Shown: positions 26,114 through 35,459 of the stretch, in pieces
Numbering within the stretch: the stretch's first letter is position 1
Layout of the letters: every line of letters starts with the position of its first letter
Source: Verrucomicrobiota bacterium JB022
GTDB lineage: Bacteria; Verrucomicrobiota; Verrucomicrobiia; Opitutales; Oceanipulchritudinaceae
Assembly: GCA_030673845.1 (NCBI GenBank)
Contig: JAUTCQ010000021.1
Coordinates: 124,001-188,000 of the forward strand
DNA: 64,000 nucleotides
Direction of reading: 5' to 3'
The notes under the pieces: model-generated
What the model was told of the DNA's origin: nothing
The model's input: the letters and a program-made list of their open reading frames with translations, nothing else
The model's database searches: none
Translations under genes and position numbers: made by a program

Positions 26114-28476
26114 GCGCGGAGGGAGGGCAGCGGGAGGAGTGTGGCGGGGCCGTAGGCGCGCACCGTAAAGAGCGCGGCGGGCACTTGGGCGCTGGGGTGC
26201 GTCAGCTCTACCCGGAGGCAATCGGTTTTCCAGCCTCCGTCAAAGGTAATGTGCACGAGCGTCTGGTGGTTGTCCGCCACCTCGGCCACCACTTTGCCCT
26301 CTTCGTCGAGGATGCGGCAGGCGGGCACCGTAAACGGCATCGCCGCCTCTGGATGCCCCATCAGTACCGACTCCATCGCGTGATCGAAGTCGGTATCGAA
26401 GGCCAGCACGAGAGCGTGCAGATCTTGCGGCGCATCCCAGCGCAGCTCCAACGTGGGGCTGGCGTCCTGCGGGTCGGCGATCCAGGCGTTGGGCTGATGC
26501 GTCGGCCTCTCGAAGCCGGAGCGGAGCTGGGCCGCATCGCACACGAAGATCGGGCGGTCGAACTGGAACGCCAGGTTGTGGCCTTCGGGGCGGCGGCGCG
26601 GCGTCCAGAACTCGAAACTATCCACGCCTGAGCCGGCGGGAGCCTCTTGGCGGCCATTGTTGGAAACCCGCTCGTTCACGCCGTTGTAGACGGTGAGCAG
26701 CCCGGTCGCACGCGTAGCGGAGGATCGCAAGGACACGCCCTCGGTCGCGAGGAAGCAGACGAAGACGTAATCGGCGCGCGGCATAGGAGTGCTCCAGCGC
26801 AGCGTGAACGACTGCTCGCCCGGCTGCAGGGAGATCGTCTGGCGTTCCAGCACGTCTTCCGGCGTGTAGTGACCGGCGCGGTGACCAAGGCGTAGCTCGA
26901 CCGTCAACTCGGTGGCGACGTCGGCCTGGGCGGTGAATGTCATGCCTGGCAGCGGGCCTTTTGGGGCGGGTAGCATTTGGGCAAGCGATTCGTGCAGCGT
27001 CTGCCAAGGCCCGTCGGCTGGGAGCTGCAGAATAGCCCACTTGCTGGAGGTGCTGAGCTGGGCCGACGCGGCCAAGTCGTGCGTATCGTGCAGCGGCACT
27101 TCGGGGATGTGTTGACCGATGCGTTGCAACGCGGCCTGCAGGGGGGCGAAGTGCTTCGGCGCAGCCATTTGCGAGGGCGCAACACCTTGCCTTCGGGCCT
27201 CGACTACCGCCAGCGCGGTCGCCTGAGCGAGGTAGCCGCAGGTGGCCATAACGCGGGTCGAGCCAAAGGCCGAGTGCGTGGCGCTGATGATCCGCCCGCC
27301 GAGCACGAGGTTGTCGAAATCGCGCAGCAGGGTCGCCCGCAACGGGATCTGGTAGACGCCCTTGGAGTGCCACTGGCTGCAGCCCGGCTTGTTGGAATAG
27401 ACGCCATCGGCAGGGTGCAGGTCGAGCGCCCAACCGCCATGCGCCACCGCGTCGGGGAAGGTGCGCTGCTCCACGATGTCGGGCTGGGTGATCATGTATT
27501 GCCCCTCGAAGCGGCGGCTCTCGCGCTTGCCGGGGATCATGCCGACCCACTCCAGCGTGTGCGTCTCGGCCTCGGGGAACTCCCCCGAGTTCTTGATGTA
27601 GTCCCAGATGCCGTAGACGATCTTCCAAAGCTCCCACTTGATCTGCTCGGTCTCGTGGATCGTATCGAGGCGGCCCCCGTATTCGACCCACCATAGCTTG
27701 CAGCCGTATTCCTTGAGCTTGATGTTGCGGAAGCGCGGGATTCGGTTGATGTCCTTCAGCGCAAAGGAGGGGGCGTGATACTTGACCGGCCTGCCCGCGT
27801 CCTTGCTGTAAAAGTAGAGCGAGTGGCCGAGCAGGTAGCCGTAGTCTTCGGTGGGCGCGAGGCCCTCGCCAAACTCGTCGACCGTCTCGGCACCCATGCG
27901 GAAGGGAGCGCCGGCAAGAAAAGCCACCACGCCGTCGCCCGAGCAGTCCATAAAGTCGCGGCCGCGCAAGATGTAGCGGGTGGCGTTTTGCGAGCAGAAG
28001 GCGACGACGGCGGCCAGCTCGCGCTCGTTACGTTTCTCGACTTCGTAGACGCAGGTGTTGAGCAGCAGCTCGATGTTGGGCTCGCTGCGCACCATGTCGA
28101 GCATGAGCGCGTCGACGAGCAGCGGGTTGCCCTCGGGGTTGCGGAAGACGTTCTCCACCAGCAACTCACCCATTACCCCACCCTCGCGGGACCAGCGGTT
28201 GTTGTTGCCCATGTGGGAGGTGGCGCCAAGCATCCAGAGGCGGACCTCGCTGGAGGCATTGCCGCCCAGGACGGAGCGGTCTTGCACGAGCACGACCTTG
28301 AGGCCGGCCCGGGCAGCGGTGATCGCGGCGCAGACGCCTGAAATCCCGCCCCCGACGATCACCAGATCGCGCTCGAGGGTTTGCGTCCGCAGCTCGCGCC
28401 CAGCGTGGGTCAGCGGCTCGCGAAACATGCGCTCATCCCCCGTCGCAGCGGTGGATTGGGAAGCAAAATCGTTCAT
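26110..28476 (-). CDS. FAD-dependent oxidoreductase of the FAD_oxidored (PF12831) type
   Basis: A 788-residue protein. An N-terminal FAD-binding Rossmann region (VIVGGGISGVCAAITAARAG, about residues 35-55, then GGNASSEVRLWMLGA) belongs to the PF12831 family that is abundant in PVC glycan gene clusters. The C-terminal ~300 residues are beta-rich and probably non-catalytic. No signal peptide is seen, so it should be cytoplasmic. Substrate unknown; the cotranscribed SSS symporter suggests an imported sugar or sugar-like compound. ATG at 28476 is preferred to the in-frame TTG four codons upstream. Confidence 0.82.
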   Translation of the reverse strand: MNDFASQSTAATGDERMFREPLTHAGRELRTQTLERDLVIVGGGISGVCAAITAARAGLKVVLVQDRSVLGGNASSEVRLWMLGATSHMGNNNRWSREGGVMGELLVENVFRNPEGNPLLVDALMLDMVRSEPNIELLLNTCVYEVEKRNERELAAVVAFCSQNATRYILRGRDFMDCSGDGVVAFLAGAPFRMGAETVDEFGEGLAPTEDYGYLLGHSLYFYSKDAGRPVKYHAPSFALKDINRIPRFRNIKLKEYGCKLWWVEYGGRLDTIHETEQIKWELWKIVYGIWDYIKNSGEFPEAETHTLEWVGMIPGKRESRRFEGQYMITQPDIVEQRTFPDAVAHGGWALDLHPADGVYSNKPGCSQWHSKGVYQIPLRATLLRDFDNLVLGGRIISATHSAFGSTRVMATCGYLAQATALAVVEARRQGVAPSQMAAPKHFAPLQAALQRIGQHIPEVPLHDTHDLAASAQLSTSSKWAILQLPADGPWQTLHESLAQMLPAPKGPLPGMTFTAQADVATELTVELRLGHRAGHYTPEDVLERQTISLQPGEQSFTLRWSTPMPRADYVFVCFLATEGVSLRSSATRATGLLTVYNGVNERVSNNGRQEAPAGSGVDSFEFWTPRRRPEGHNLAFQFDRPIFVCDAAQLRSGFERPTHQPNAWIADPQDASPTLELRWDAPQDLHALVLAFDTDFDHAMESVLMGHPEAAMPFTVPACRILDEEGKVVAEVADNHQTLVHITFDGGWKTDCLRVELTHPSAQVPAALFTVRAYGPATLLPLPSLRA

Positions 28477-28488
28477 AAAAGCTTTCAA

Positions 28489-28820
28489 TAAAGGGGCCGT
28501 AGAAAGGCGCTAGTGTCTGATCGTCTGGGCGTTTTCACAGTGGCACCCTTTCTGGGTGCAAACTGGTCCGGTTACGATCCGGTGGTGTCGGACGCATGCG
28601 TCCTCAACCACCGGCTAAGTTATGGCATCCCTCCGGGATGCTGGATCATCCAGCAAGCCAAAGGCTTGCCACCCCTTAGCCCGGGGTTGAGGGCCGCGAG
28701 AGCGGACCGACACCCCGGGTTCCCGAGCCCAAGGATGCACCCTGAAAGGGTGCCACCCCTAAACGCGCTAACGCTCACATAAATTGAATAGGCCTTCGTC
28801 ATTGTTCACACAACTTGAGG
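28489..28820. other. Intergenic region without genes, dominated by a repeat element
   Basis: No credible gene lies between the FAD oxidoreductase start and the next gene. Open frames crossing 28513-28802 on both strands read through stacked hairpins and have unnatural composition. The first ~50 bp should hold the promoter of the oxidoreductase-symporter pair. Confidence 0.7.
28540..28756. repeat. Multi-hairpin MITE/REP-like element with 12-bp terminal inverted repeats
   Basis: The ends are GTGGCACCCTTT (28540-28551) and its exact inverse AAAGGGTGCCAC (28745-28756). Inside are further inverted pairs: CCGGTGGT/ACCACCGG (28579-28586, 28607-28614) around the palindrome GGACGCATGCGTCC (28590-28603); GCATCCC/GGGATGC (28625-28631, 28635-28641); GCTGGAT/ATCCAGC (28640-28654); GCAAGCC/GGCTTGC (28653-28669); and CCCGGGGT/ACCCCGGG (28680-28687, 28712-28719). 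No transposase is encoded. The architecture is that of a non-autonomous or REP-like element mobilised in trans. Confidence 0.75.
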
Positions 28821-31685
28821 CTAGCGGCGCATGGTCTGAATCTCGCCGCGCTGACGCTGGCCATCGGTCGTTTCTACCGTCAGGCGAAACTCGAAGGTTT
28901 GGGTGTCGTCCGGCAGCGGCACCGTCCATTCATAAGGGAAGGCCGCGTCTTCGAAGGCCTGCCACTGGTCTCCCTGTCGCACTTCAAGCGTGGCTCGGGC
29001 CACCTGGGCATCGTCCTGACGGAGGTAAAGGTAGGCGTTGGTGCCAACGGTTTGCCCCCAGTCCATGATGATGGCACGGGCGTCGCCGGTGGGCAGTTCG
29101 CGATAGTGGTCTCGCCAGGCGTCTGCCGTCTGAAGATCAAGCAGGCTTTGCTGGAAGGCGGCTTGCGGCTGCACACTTTCGACCGACAGGGCGACGAGCC
29201 CGCGCGGCGGCACGGTGACGGTCAACTGGCCGCCGCGAAGCGAACGCTGCCGCTGCGACTTGCCATCGACCCAGCTGCGGACCTTGTAATCGCGACCGGA
29301 TTGCAGGCCGAGGCGTTGCGGGTCGAGCGTCACCGTAGTCTGGACCGTTTCGGTCGACTCGTTCATCAGCGCGAGATAGAAGCTGCCTTCGCCCCGGGCG
29401 CTAACATGGTTGATCTCTGGCGACTCGACCTGCACGAGGCCTTTCGGCATCCAGAGGATCGCGTCGTCGTGGCCGTAGAAGGTACCGGGCTGGTGGCCGT
29501 AAAACTTGGACTTCAGGTAGGCGTAGCCCTCGATGTATTCGGAGGGAAAGTCGATCTGGCCGTCGCTGCGCGCACTGGCGTCGGACACCAGGTAGTCGAG
29601 CAGGATCGACATCATGGGCCAGATGTGGTTGTAGTGGAATGAGTTGACGCTCAGTTCGTCGTGACTGCGCAGCGGGTAATCCGCCTTTTCGTAGACTGTC
29701 GTGCGGGCGGTATTGATGTGGTAGCCCGGGAAGTTGCGGTAGCGACCAATCACGGCCCAGCGGGCGATGTCGTGCAAGTAAGCGTCGCCCGTGGCCTCGG
29801 CAATACGGAGCATCCAAGGGGCGTAGTTGGCCATGAAGATGCCCCGGTGGCCGTTGCTCGTGCCGGAAGACTCCGGCGTGAGGCCGACCGCCGAGAGGCG
29901 CCAGGCGGGGGCGAATTCCTCCGGCAGCTCGATTTGCTTAGCCCCCTTGCTGGCCAGATACCAGTAGACGGGGGCCTTGTTGCCTTCGTTGACCCGCACC
30001 AGCTCGTCCGGCACTTTCGGGCTCATGAAGGTGTAGAAGGCATAGCGGCGGGCGCCTTCGTGAGCGGCCTGCAGATAACGCTCATCACCCGTCGTCTCGT
30101 AAAGCTCGAACAGCTCGATCCAGTTGGCGGTAAATTGGGTCCAGAAGAAGGCTCCGCCACCGAAGTCCGTCTGCGCCTGGTCAATGCGTTTGCTCACATA
30201 GCGGTCGGCATCGCGCCGCATCCGCTCGCCAAACCGCTCGTCGTCGGTCGCCCGATAGAGCATGAGGCTGTTTTCCCAGCGGTCGCCCTTCTCCTCCACG
30301 TCGAGGTTGAGCGTGCGGGTGGTGCCATACATCTGCTCGGCCAGATCGCGAAATACGGGATTGGCGCGGTGGCTGATCTCGTAGAGCGCCACCAGCTCGC
30401 TGACGGGCGCGCTGGGGCCGGTCATGTTGCGCGAAGGGTTCTGGATCTTTTGCTCTGGATCGAGAGAGAAGAGGAACTTCTCGCGCGAGAGCAGGTATTC
30501 CATGATCGGATAGGCGCGCTGGGTGAAGATCGTCTCGTCGTCGCGGATCAGCGCCATGTTCAGCGGGTTGAGCGACGACACGTTCTTGACCGCTCCGGGC
30601 ACATCGGTCGAGTAGCTGCAGCCCTTCAGATCGAGGTTGAAGTGGCTGTATTCACTCATCCCGTAGTCGACCATGCGGTCGAGCGCGTCGTTGAGGGAGC
30701 CGAGGGCGTTGTGGCGCTGGTCGCGAAAGCCGTAATGCTCACGGGCCACATATTCGTAGGTGTCGAGGATGTCGTCGTTGCGCAGGAGCAGGCGGACGGA
30801 AAAGCGATAGGGCTCACCCGGCTCGCGCAGTGACTCGATGCCGCCCAACAGGGGCGCAAAGAGGTAGGGTTGCGCTTGCCCTTGGGCGTTACGGACCCCA
30901 ATGCCGAAACGGCTGTTGGTGATCATCGGCAGCGGGCTGAAGGGATATTCTTCCGCATTCGCCAGCACGCCCCAGGTCTGACCCTCGTCCATGACCAGCG
31001 CGGAAGGGATAGGCGCGCGAAAAGCGGCCGTCAGGTAGCTTGCCTCCGGGAAGCGTTTCTCCTGCCACAAAAGGGGTTGCCAGACTTCATCGACTTCCGC
31101 CAGAGGCTTGGCTGGAGCACCGAGATAGCCGATCGAATAATAACCCGGCTGACGAGCATCCCAGGTGTAAGTCAAAACGGGGTCGCCCGCGTCGGGCAGG
31201 CTCAACTCGGCCTGCAGGGTCCCCCACTCCGTCGGAGCGAAGTCCCAGACGATGCGGTCGCCCACTTCCCGGTGTGCGACCGGGCTCAGGCGTTGGCTGT
31301 CACCCGCATAAAAAACGTCGGCGGTGCGCGACTTACTGCTGCCGAGCAGTACGCGGTCGTCAAAGCCGTCGCCCTGCTGGGAGACGTCGCGCTTCACCTG
31401 CCCGAGAGCCGCATCGGCGCTGCGCAGGTTGGGATTTTCCCACGAAAGCAGGTTGTAAGGCACCTTCAGGCCGCCCGGGCGCAAGGCCATCTTCGGGTCG
31501 TTCGGCTGGTGCAGCACCAAAAAATCGAGGGTAAAGGTCTGCGGCTGGCCACCCTGGGGGCGGACTTCGATGCGGTGCGAATCGGTCACCGTCACGCGGA
31601 AGTCGTCGTTTTCCAGTTTTTGGGCGGAAAGGGTGCCCGCCACGGCGCAGGCGAGAGTCGTGAAGGTGAACTTGAGCAGGTGCAT
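28821..31685 (-). CDS. Large secreted protein of unknown family
   Basis: A 954-residue exported protein with a signal peptide (cleavage probably after LSAQ, residues 18-22). I do not recognise a named family with confidence. The first ~300 residues are beta-rich. The middle (about 320-760) is helical with repeated Tyr/Trp/Asp-rich segments such as YEISHRANPVFRDLAEQMYG and GDERYLQAAHEGARRYA. Together these suggest the beta-sandwich plus (alpha/alpha) toroid layout of polysaccharide lyases and some glycoside hydrolases. The end is beta-rich again. It lies 111 bp after the TonB receptor on the same strand, which supports a glycan role. Confidence 0.75.
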   Translation of the reverse strand: MHLLKFTFTTLACAVAGTLSAQKLENDDFRVTVTDSHRIEVRPQGGQPQTFTLDFLVLHQPNDPKMALRPGGLKVPYNLLSWENPNLRSADAALGQVKRDVSQQGDGFDDRVLLGSSKSRTADVFYAGDSQRLSPVAHREVGDRIVWDFAPTEWGTLQAELSLPDAGDPVLTYTWDARQPGYYSIGYLGAPAKPLAEVDEVWQPLLWQEKRFPEASYLTAAFRAPIPSALVMDEGQTWGVLANAEEYPFSPLPMITNSRFGIGVRNAQGQAQPYLFAPLLGGIESLREPGEPYRFSVRLLLRNDDILDTYEYVAREHYGFRDQRHNALGSLNDALDRMVDYGMSEYSHFNLDLKGCSYSTDVPGAVKNVSSLNPLNMALIRDDETIFTQRAYPIMEYLLSREKFLFSLDPEQKIQNPSRNMTGPSAPVSELVALYEISHRANPVFRDLAEQMYGTTRTLNLDVEEKGDRWENSLMLYRATDDERFGERMRRDADRYVSKRIDQAQTDFGGGAFFWTQFTANWIELFELYETTGDERYLQAAHEGARRYAFYTFMSPKVPDELVRVNEGNKAPVYWYLASKGAKQIELPEEFAPAWRLSAVGLTPESSGTSNGHRGIFMANYAPWMLRIAEATGDAYLHDIARWAVIGRYRNFPGYHINTARTTVYEKADYPLRSHDELSVNSFHYNHIWPMMSILLDYLVSDASARSDGQIDFPSEYIEGYAYLKSKFYGHQPGTFYGHDDAILWMPKGLVQVESPEINHVSARGEGSFYLALMNESTETVQTTVTLDPQRLGLQSGRDYKVRSWVDGKSQRQRSLRGGQLTVTVPPRGLVALSVESVQPQAAFQQSLLDLQTADAWRDHYRELPTGDARAIIMDWGQTVGTNAYLYLRQDDAQVARATLEVRQGDQWQAFEDAAFPYEWTVPLPDDTQTFEFRLTVETTDGQRQRGEIQTMRR

Positions 31686-31796
31686 AAAAACGATGGCGTA
31701 AAAAGGGATGGGAGGGGCGTGAATCTGGTCTCCTTGTACGCCTCCCCACTGCTGGACGTACCGCCCCTCCCGTTGTCTGATACCTCAAAACCAAGA

Positions 31797-34154
31797 TTAG
31801 AAGCTGATCGAGTAGCTGCCCCGGACTTCGGTCGGCAGCCCCTCGCGCCCTGTAACGGTGAACCAGCGCTCGTCGAAAGCGTTCTTCACCGTGAGGCGGG
31901 CCGAGTGGTAGGTCTTCCGGTCCTCACCCGTGCGCCAGGTATAGCCGACATAGAAGTCCCACAGCGTGACGGCCGGGCGGATTTCTTCGATGCGGCTGGT
32001 CGTTTCGGTGCCAGCCTGTGAGGGCTGCGTCGGGGCGGTGTAGCCCTCTTCGCCCGTCACCTGCGAGGCCACACCGCCAAAGCGGGCGTAATACTCGTCG
32101 GTGTAGCGCACGGCAGCGCCGAATACTACCCCGTTGAGCGGGCCTTCCTTGATGCGGTAGGTCAAGGTGGAGCCGATGTTCCACTCGGGCGCGCGGAGCA
32201 GCTTGCGGCCTTCGATCTCCGGCGAATTGGGCGACTCCTTGGTAAAGGCATCCACATAGCCCACCGCGAAGGTGAACGAAAGGTTTTCGGTCGGGTCGCC
32301 GTAGATTTCGAGTTCGTAACCCTCGGAGCGTTCTTCGGCGAGGCCGAGAAATTCCGGGATGCCGGGCGGGATGTTGCCCTCGTCGTCGAGGATAAACTCC
32401 GGGTTGTCGACCGAGATGTTCTCGCGGGTGATCTGGAAGGCGGTGGCCTGCCAGTAAATCTTGTCTTGCAGCAGCTCGCCCTTGAAGCCCGCTTCGTAGC
32501 CCTGACCTTCGACGTTGGGCACCAGTTCGTTCGTCCCGCGGTCGAGCGAGGGCTCCGAATCGACCGCCCACTCGAACGAGGTGGAGTGGTTGGCGAACGC
32601 GATCAGGCGGTTGTCGAGGATCTTGTAGACGAGGCCCAGCGAGTAGGTGGTGGACTCTTCATCGGCATCGGCTGGGCTGGCCTTGGCCTTCGTATTGTCG
32701 GCCGACGAGCTGAACTCGGTGTGCGTGGAGGTATCTTCGTAGCGCAGCGAGCCGTAGCCGATCAACTTACCCTGCAACATGGCAAAGCGGTCGCTGATGA
32801 GGAAGCCGTAGCGCTCGCGCTCGTCGAGGTGGTAGCGTCGCTCACGGGTCAGCAGGTTGTAATCGTAAGCGATGCCGTAGTCCGGATCCGAAAGGTCGAA
32901 GCGATTGTAGTCGGGGAAATATTCGGCGCGGACGCCGGGCTCCATGCTATAGTCGCGGCGCTCCATGCTGCGGTCCATATAGTCGACCGAGACGAGCAGG
33001 CTGTTTTCGAAGTTGGTCCAGCGGTTGCGCAGGATGTAGTCGAGCTGCAGGGCCACGGCCTCTTCCGGTTGGAGGTGGACGTAGGGTTCGCGGGCGTAAA
33101 CGGCCGCAGGATCGTCGACGTAGAAGGCGCTCGCGCCAGTCGTGAAGCGCCAGTCTTCGAAAGTGCGGTCCCAGTACTGGGCGTTGAAGCGCAAGCCGGA
33201 ATTATCCGTCAGCTCGTGCTCGACGCGCAGGTCGAGGGTGGTGATCTCGCGATTCACTTGGGCATTCGGGCCGTGGTAGTTGAAGCCGCTCTCGACCAGC
33301 TCTTCATTGATGCCGCCGATCACGTTGCCGTAGCTTTGGCCGTCGACCGGGCTCACGAAGTTTTTCCAGCGGTTGAGGTACCCGCCAAAGCCACGATTCT
33401 GGTAACGGTTGAGCTGCTCGCCTTCGATCGTGATCGTGGTCTTCTCGGTCAGCTCGTAGGTCCAGGCCGTGCTGAGCGCGTAGGTGCGGGTGAAGAAATA
33501 GTCCTGCACGCCCCGGGTGTTGGTGAAGGAGCCGTCGACACGGTAGTAGAGGTCGTCGGAGACGATGGACGCGGGGCCGGTGTTGTGCAGCTCGAAACGG
33601 GTAAAGTCGAAGCTGCCGTAGATGCCAACGAGCTTGGTGTGCGGCTTGCGCGCGGGCTTTTTGGTGATGTAGTTGATCAGGCCACCCGGGTTGGAGCGCC
33701 CGAACATCGCAGACAGCGGGCCCTTGATAATCTCGACCCGGTCGAGGTTGACGACTTCGCCCACTCCGGTGCGCTCGAAGCCATTGCGGAAGGTCAGCGG
33801 CACGAAGCCACGGAGGCGACTGCCGCCCCCACCACCGGCTTCGACTTCGCCGGAGAGCCAGCTGGCCACAAACTGGCCCTGTTCATCGGGATCGAAGAGT
33901 TGAAAGTTGTTGATCATCTCCGGCTTGAGCACGGACACCTGAATCGGCAGCTCAGTCAGCTGGGTATTGATCCGGGTGGCGCCAAGGGACTCCTGGGCGC
34001 GGTAAGACTCGTCGTTGGCAGAGGTCTGAACGGCAAAGGCTTCGAGGGTGTAGACGTATTCGTCTTCCGGCAGATCGCTGTCTTGAGCGAACCCGGTGGC
34101 AGCAAAGCCCAGAGTCGCAGCAGCCATCAGGCTATACTTTAGGTAGTGAGACAT
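31797..34154 (-). CDS. TonB-dependent outer-membrane receptor
   Basis: A 785-residue outer-membrane receptor. A signal peptide (to about GFAQ, residues 21-24) is followed by a plug domain whose core reads LRGFVPLTFRNGFERTGVG then LDRVEIIKGPLSAMFGRSNPGGLINYITKKP, and a ~600-residue beta-barrel ending in the terminal-strand motif GSYSISF. The plug sequence is close to siderophore-type receptors, but in Verrucomicrobiota such receptors also occur in glycan loci. No carboxypeptidase-like extension and no SusD partner is encoded nearby. The substrate is probably an oligosaccharide by context; iron-siderophore uptake is the alternative. Confidence 0.88.
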   Translation of the reverse strand: MSHYLKYSLMAAATLGFAATGFAQDSDLPEDEYVYTLEAFAVQTSANDESYRAQESLGATRINTQLTELPIQVSVLKPEMINNFQLFDPDEQGQFVASWLSGEVEAGGGGGSRLRGFVPLTFRNGFERTGVGEVVNLDRVEIIKGPLSAMFGRSNPGGLINYITKKPARKPHTKLVGIYGSFDFTRFELHNTGPASIVSDDLYYRVDGSFTNTRGVQDYFFTRTYALSTAWTYELTEKTTITIEGEQLNRYQNRGFGGYLNRWKNFVSPVDGQSYGNVIGGINEELVESGFNYHGPNAQVNREITTLDLRVEHELTDNSGLRFNAQYWDRTFEDWRFTTGASAFYVDDPAAVYAREPYVHLQPEEAVALQLDYILRNRWTNFENSLLVSVDYMDRSMERRDYSMEPGVRAEYFPDYNRFDLSDPDYGIAYDYNLLTRERRYHLDERERYGFLISDRFAMLQGKLIGYGSLRYEDTSTHTEFSSSADNTKAKASPADADEESTTYSLGLVYKILDNRLIAFANHSTSFEWAVDSEPSLDRGTNELVPNVEGQGYEAGFKGELLQDKIYWQATAFQITRENISVDNPEFILDDEGNIPPGIPEFLGLAEERSEGYELEIYGDPTENLSFTFAVGYVDAFTKESPNSPEIEGRKLLRAPEWNIGSTLTYRIKEGPLNGVVFGAAVRYTDEYYARFGGVASQVTGEEGYTAPTQPSQAGTETTSRIEEIRPAVTLWDFYVGYTWRTGEDRKTYHSARLTVKNAFDERWFTVTGREGLPTEVRGSYSISF

Positions 34155-34295
34155 AGTAGGGGTAGTTTTGGGAGTTTGGGGAAGACCTTGCGACTATGAG
34201 GCGCGGGGCAGCGGTCGCCAAGGTCTGCCTGCACTCTGCTCAAATCCCCTCAGTTGCCGAGACGCGAAATGGTAGACAGTTGACTTTGTGTAAAC

Positions 34296-34325
34296 AAAGA
34301 AACGCCCGACTTGAACTGTCGGGCG
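34296..34325 (-). terminator. Rho-independent terminator of the GPH-GH43-GH43 operon
   Basis: Minus-strand stem CGCCCGAC/GTCGGGCG (34303-34310 with 34318-34325), seven-base loop, followed by TTTCTTTG. It lies just beyond the secreted GH43 stop and separates that operon from the TonB receptor gene. Confidence 0.75.
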
Positions 34326-34352
34326 CTTGGGATTCATCCTGCGCAAAAAGGT

Positions 34353-35381
34353 CTATTCGGCGCTCACTTCGGGCCAGCCGTCTTCGGTCCAATGGATCTT
34401 GTCGATCCGCAGCTTGGGCCAGCCGTGCGCTTCCGCATCGTAGGCGTGCGAGACGATGTAATCCGCGCCATCGAACGTGTAGACGGCGTTGTGCCCCACC
34501 CCATGCCAGCGCTTGTCGCCCTGCAGGATGATCGTGCCGCCACCGTCGAGCAGGGGCTCGCCTTCGCGGTCTACATACGGCCCCAGGAGCGACTCGGAGC
34601 GGCCTACGATCACCTTGTAATCACTGCGCGCGCCCCGGCAGCAGTAGTCGATGGAGGCGAAGAGATAATAGTGGTCGCCGTGGTGGAAGATGAAGGGTGC
34701 CTCGATCGCGTTGGCCCCCGGTTCCTCGCCGTTTTCGTTTTCGCGCACGCGGGTAGCGATGGTCAGAAGGTCTTGCCAGCAATCGGCCAGGCTCAGCCGG
34801 TCGGGCATCAGCTTGGCGATCTTGAGGCCGCCCCAGAAGGAGCCGAACGACATGTAGGGTGTGCCGTCGGCATCGTCGATAATGTGCGCGTCGATAGCAT
34901 TCCAGTTGGTGACGCCGGGGAAGGACTGCACGATCTTGCCATGGTCGACCCACTTGAAGTTCGGATCGTCGCGGTCGAGCGTTCGATTGGTTGCCACACC
35001 GATGGCAGAAGTGTTTTTACCGAAAGCCGAGGCCGAATAGTAGAGGTAATAGAGCCCGTCGTGGAAGTAGATGTCGGGCGCCCAGAGATGTCCCTGGAAC
35101 TCAGGAATCGCGACCGGAATCCACTCCGGGAAGGGATCGAACACGCCGGGTTGGCGCGTCCATTCCTTGAGATCCGTCGAGGTCCAGACAGAGATGCCGG
35201 GGCCGGTGGTGAAGAGGTAATAGGTGCCGTCTTGCTCGATCATCACCGGGTCGTGCGCAATCACGCCGTTGGTGGGCAAGGTTGAGCCGATTTCGGGCAC
35301 CGGGGGCCGTTCCTGGGCGTGCAGGGAAGTCGCCAAGGGCAGCAGTAAAGTCCGCAGAAGGCGGGAAAAAGTGGAGTTCAT
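34353..35381 (-). CDS. Secreted GH43 arabinanase-like glycoside hydrolase
   Basis: A 342-residue five-bladed beta-propeller hydrolase, most like arabinan endo-1,5-alpha-L-arabinosidases. A signal peptide ends near SLHAQ (residues 22-26). Catalytic residues fit GH43: base Asp in IAHDPVM, pKa-modulating Asp in WNAIDAHI, and acid Glu in EAPFIF. The HLWAPDI strand and the SFGSFWGG segment also fit arabinanases. The start is MNSTFSRLL at 35381, five codons inside the longest frame, because the signal peptide then begins properly. It follows the cytoplasmic GH43 with a 78-bp gap. Confidence 0.88.
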   Translation of the reverse strand: MNSTFSRLLRTLLLPLATSLHAQERPPVPEIGSTLPTNGVIAHDPVMIEQDGTYYLFTTGPGISVWTSTDLKEWTRQPGVFDPFPEWIPVAIPEFQGHLWAPDIYFHDGLYYLYYSASAFGKNTSAIGVATNRTLDRDDPNFKWVDHGKIVQSFPGVTNWNAIDAHIIDDADGTPYMSFGSFWGGLKIAKLMPDRLSLADCWQDLLTIATRVRENENGEEPGANAIEAPFIFHHGDHYYLFASIDYCCRGARSDYKVIVGRSESLLGPYVDREGEPLLDGGGTIILQGDKRWHGVGHNAVYTFDGADYIVSHAYDAEAHGWPKLRIDKIHWTEDGWPEVSAE

Positions 35382-35459
35382 GAGGCGCACAGGCAAAGTA
35401 CTCCCCAGCCGGCACGGGAGGCCGGCCGGGAAGCGTTTCGGTGGTTCGGGGGGCAGAGA

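Noticed and set aside
28513-28802. Short frames on both strands across the intergenic repeat
   Set aside because: They read through stacked perfect hairpins, so the translations reflect repeat structure.
24257-34142. Long antisense frames opposite the symporter (24257-26155) and the TonB receptor (32466-34142)
   Set aside because: Each covers a gene with strong family features on the other strand, with no plausible ribosome-binding site or domain of its own.
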